From Planctomycetaceae bacterium (GTDB taxonomy: Bacteria > Planctomycetota > Planctomycetia > Planctomycetales > Planctomycetaceae): 64,000 nt of DNA. A model generated the notes under the pieces. It worked only from the letters and a program-made list of their open reading frames with translations, did not search any database and was not told where the DNA came from. The position numbers and the translations under genes were made by a program. Shown here piece after piece: positions 62,762 to 64,000 of the stretch; the stretch's first letter is position 1; each line of letters opens with the position of its first letter. The stretch lies in the NCBI GenBank assembly GCA_020426325.1, contig JAGQQG010000016.1, forward strand, positions 1 through 64,000, read 5' to 3'.

Positions 62762-64000
62762 CGGATCTTCTGACTTCATCGATTCCAATGACTTGTCCGT
62801 GCTCTCCGGGTCGATGACCCGGCAACTCTCGGTAAGGCGGTTGGCCAGTTGATTCAGTTCGTTCTGCCAGTCCGTCGGTTCCAGTTCAGGCGGACAGAGT
62901 TGCGAGAACTCGCCGCAAAGGAGAATGAGCCGGAGCAGATGCCGGAAGACGAGCCCCTCCTGCTTGGCGAGGTCGCGACTGGTGACGTACTTGTGAAAGT
63001 CACCACCGAACTCCAGCAGTGCTCCCGCGATCCAGACCGGACTCGTTCTCAGGTTGCCGACGCTGGGAAACTCGCTGTCGAAGATGCGTCGGAGTTTGTC
63101 ACCGAGCAGCAATCCACGGCTGCGGCGACGGCCATATTCGTCCTCGTCCTGTTTCGACGGATCGATCTCCTCAGCCGTCGCGAGTCCACGCTCGATGAGG
63201 AGGAGATCGAGTTTCGTGGTAGCAAGCGGTCCCGGCGGAAGTTCGTCCGGGCCGGGAGCCTTGACCTGCATGAAGATCGAGCCGGGAACCTCCAGCACAC
63301 TTTCCAGGGCTTGCAACCGTTCCGCCTCGCTGGCGATGCCCATGTTCTCCAGCAGGAACATCCCATACAGGGGGTTGAGGCTCCGGAAGACAAGGAGTTT
63401 TTCCAGTTGGTCTGTCGGTGTGGCAGTCACCGGGAGATACTCTGATCGCTCGGGAGGATCGTCCGTCTCCTGGCCAGAATTTTTGTTGCCGGTTTTGGAT
63501 AGCGTCGGTGAGGCTTTCTTCTCAGTGAGTGCCTCTTGCAACAAAGCTCCAAATGTGCCCGTCGTGACAGGAGCAGCAGCCTTGGGTGTGTCCGGTGCTT
63601 CCTCTGGTTGCGATGGTCCAATGATTCCACCGCCGAACCCCTCCTGTACCTGAGCCTGTGATTCCGAGGAGATGAATCTGCGACGGCTCAGGTGGGGCGG
63701 TTCCGGATCGAGTTCAACGTAGCCGCCTGCCCAGAGTGTTGTCAGCATTTGAGTCAGTCGCCTTTGGGCAAGTTCCATTTCCTTTTCGTCAAGCATGCGT
63801 TTGCGGACGAATGCACGCAGACGCTCGACTTCGGGCGAAATCAACACTAAATAAGCCAACAATCTCCAGGGAATGGTGCCACGACTGGCCAGCTTGCCGG
63901 GCGGGGCGGCGATGAGTTTCTCGAACTGGGACTCGCTCCAATACTGCTGCGTCGCACTCCGCTTGGGCAATTTCTTCTTGAGGCGTTTCTTGGCCCGGAT
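62744..64000 (-). CDS. C-terminal part of a probable DEAD/DEAH-box helicase (runs off the window)
   Basis: At least 418 residues; the reading frame has no stop up to the window edge at 64000, so the N-terminal part lies outside. The visible part resembles the C-terminus of a large planctomycete helicase: a basic segment (RAKKRLKKK and SATQQYW), IPWRLLAYLVLISPEVERLRAFVRKRM, and RRLTQMLTTLWAGGYVELDP, which fits a winged-helix end. A low-complexity linker and a region rich in Leu follow, with no recognisable catalytic helicase motif in the window. The identity is inferred from the C-terminal part only. Confidence 0.6.
   Translation of the reverse strand: MRAKKRLKKKLPKRSATQQYWSESQFEKLIAAPPGKLASRGTIPWRLLAYLVLISPEVERLRAFVRKRMLDEKEMELAQRRLTQMLTTLWAGGYVELDPEPPHLSRRRFISSESQAQVQEGFGGGIIGPSQPEEAPDTPKAAAPVTTGTFGALLQEALTEKKASPTLSKTGNKNSGQETDDPPERSEYLPVTATPTDQLEKLLVFRSLNPLYGMFLLENMGIASEAERLQALESVLEVPGSIFMQVKAPGPDELPPGPLATTKLDLLLIERGLATAEEIDPSKQDEDEYGRRRSRGLLLGDKLRRIFDSEFPSVGNLRTSPVWIAGALLEFGGDFHKYVTSRDLAKQEGLVFRHLLRLILLCGEFSQLCPPELEPTDWQNELNQLANRLTESCRVIDPESTDKSLESMKSEDPLMADG

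Overview
The window reads as a chromosomal segment of a planctomycete, most likely order Planctomycetales. The markers are a PSCyt1/DUF1549/DUF1553 secreted cytochrome-type protein followed directly by a DUF1501 protein, a DUF1571 protein, a PEP-CTERM protein, a HemQ-type coproheme decarboxylase and several secreted or lipid-anchored proteins of planctomycete type. Base composition looks fairly even (mid-50s % G+C by eye). I found no rRNA, tRNA, IS element, phage gene or CRISPR array. The left part of the window holds single housekeeping genes and small operons.

Layout. 0.1-5.3 kb: TPR protein, a truncated-style Ser/Thr kinase, a PGPGW membrane protein and a large membrane-tethered sigma-54 activator. 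5.3-13.7 kb: EVE protein, flippase-like protein, DUF434 protein, EamA transporter, two paralogous lipoproteins, DUF2752 protein, a lone SufD and an acyl-CoA desaturase. 13.9-20.6 kb: a two-component pair divergent from glpK, then an M20 peptidase, a class II aldolase and a DUF1571 protein. 20.6-33.7 kb: hemQ, then the most unusual region. 34.2-42.2 kb: glutamate dehydrogenase, CNB-domain protein, a long acidic/basic low-complexity protein, a thioredoxin, a DUF11 membrane protein, an RmlD-like reductase and a PEP-CTERM protein. 42.6-49.6 kb: an AroD/AroE-like fusion behind the lpd-sucB-sucA operon. 49.9-55.2 kb: the PSCyt1-DUF1501 pair and a Na+/Ca2+ exchanger. 55.4-61.5 kb: alaS, an HtrA-like protease, recA and a CYTH protein. 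62-64 kb: a small secreted protein and the C-terminal part of a probable helicase that runs off the window.

The region most worth following is the minus-strand gene string from 33733 down to 21579. Eleven genes lie head to tail with gaps of 0 to about 81 bp and several stop/start overlaps. They encode a CheY, a small unknown protein, CheW, a receptor without a sensor domain, a hybrid CheA, a PATAN (DUF4388) response regulator with two receiver domains, an FHA/coiled-coil protein, a second coiled-coil protein, a formylglycine-generating-enzyme-fold protein, a zinc-ribbon GTPase and a GAP1-N2-like protein. The set has no CheR, CheB or flagellar gene. The FGE-fold protein lacks the catalytic cysteines and the FHA domain lacks the usual phosphopeptide-binding residues. 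The simplest reading is a chemosensory pathway whose output is a GTPase complex rather than a flagellar motor. That is an inference from gene order and domain content.

Regulatory signals that stand out: a sigma-54-like element inside two adjacent palindromes between the sigma-54 activator and the EVE gene; a 14-bp inverted repeat flanking nested repeats in front of glpK; a palindrome between the -35 and -10 boxes of recA (possible LexA operator); and clear hairpin terminators after the thioredoxin gene, between the RmlD-like and PEP-CTERM genes, and after the small secreted protein.
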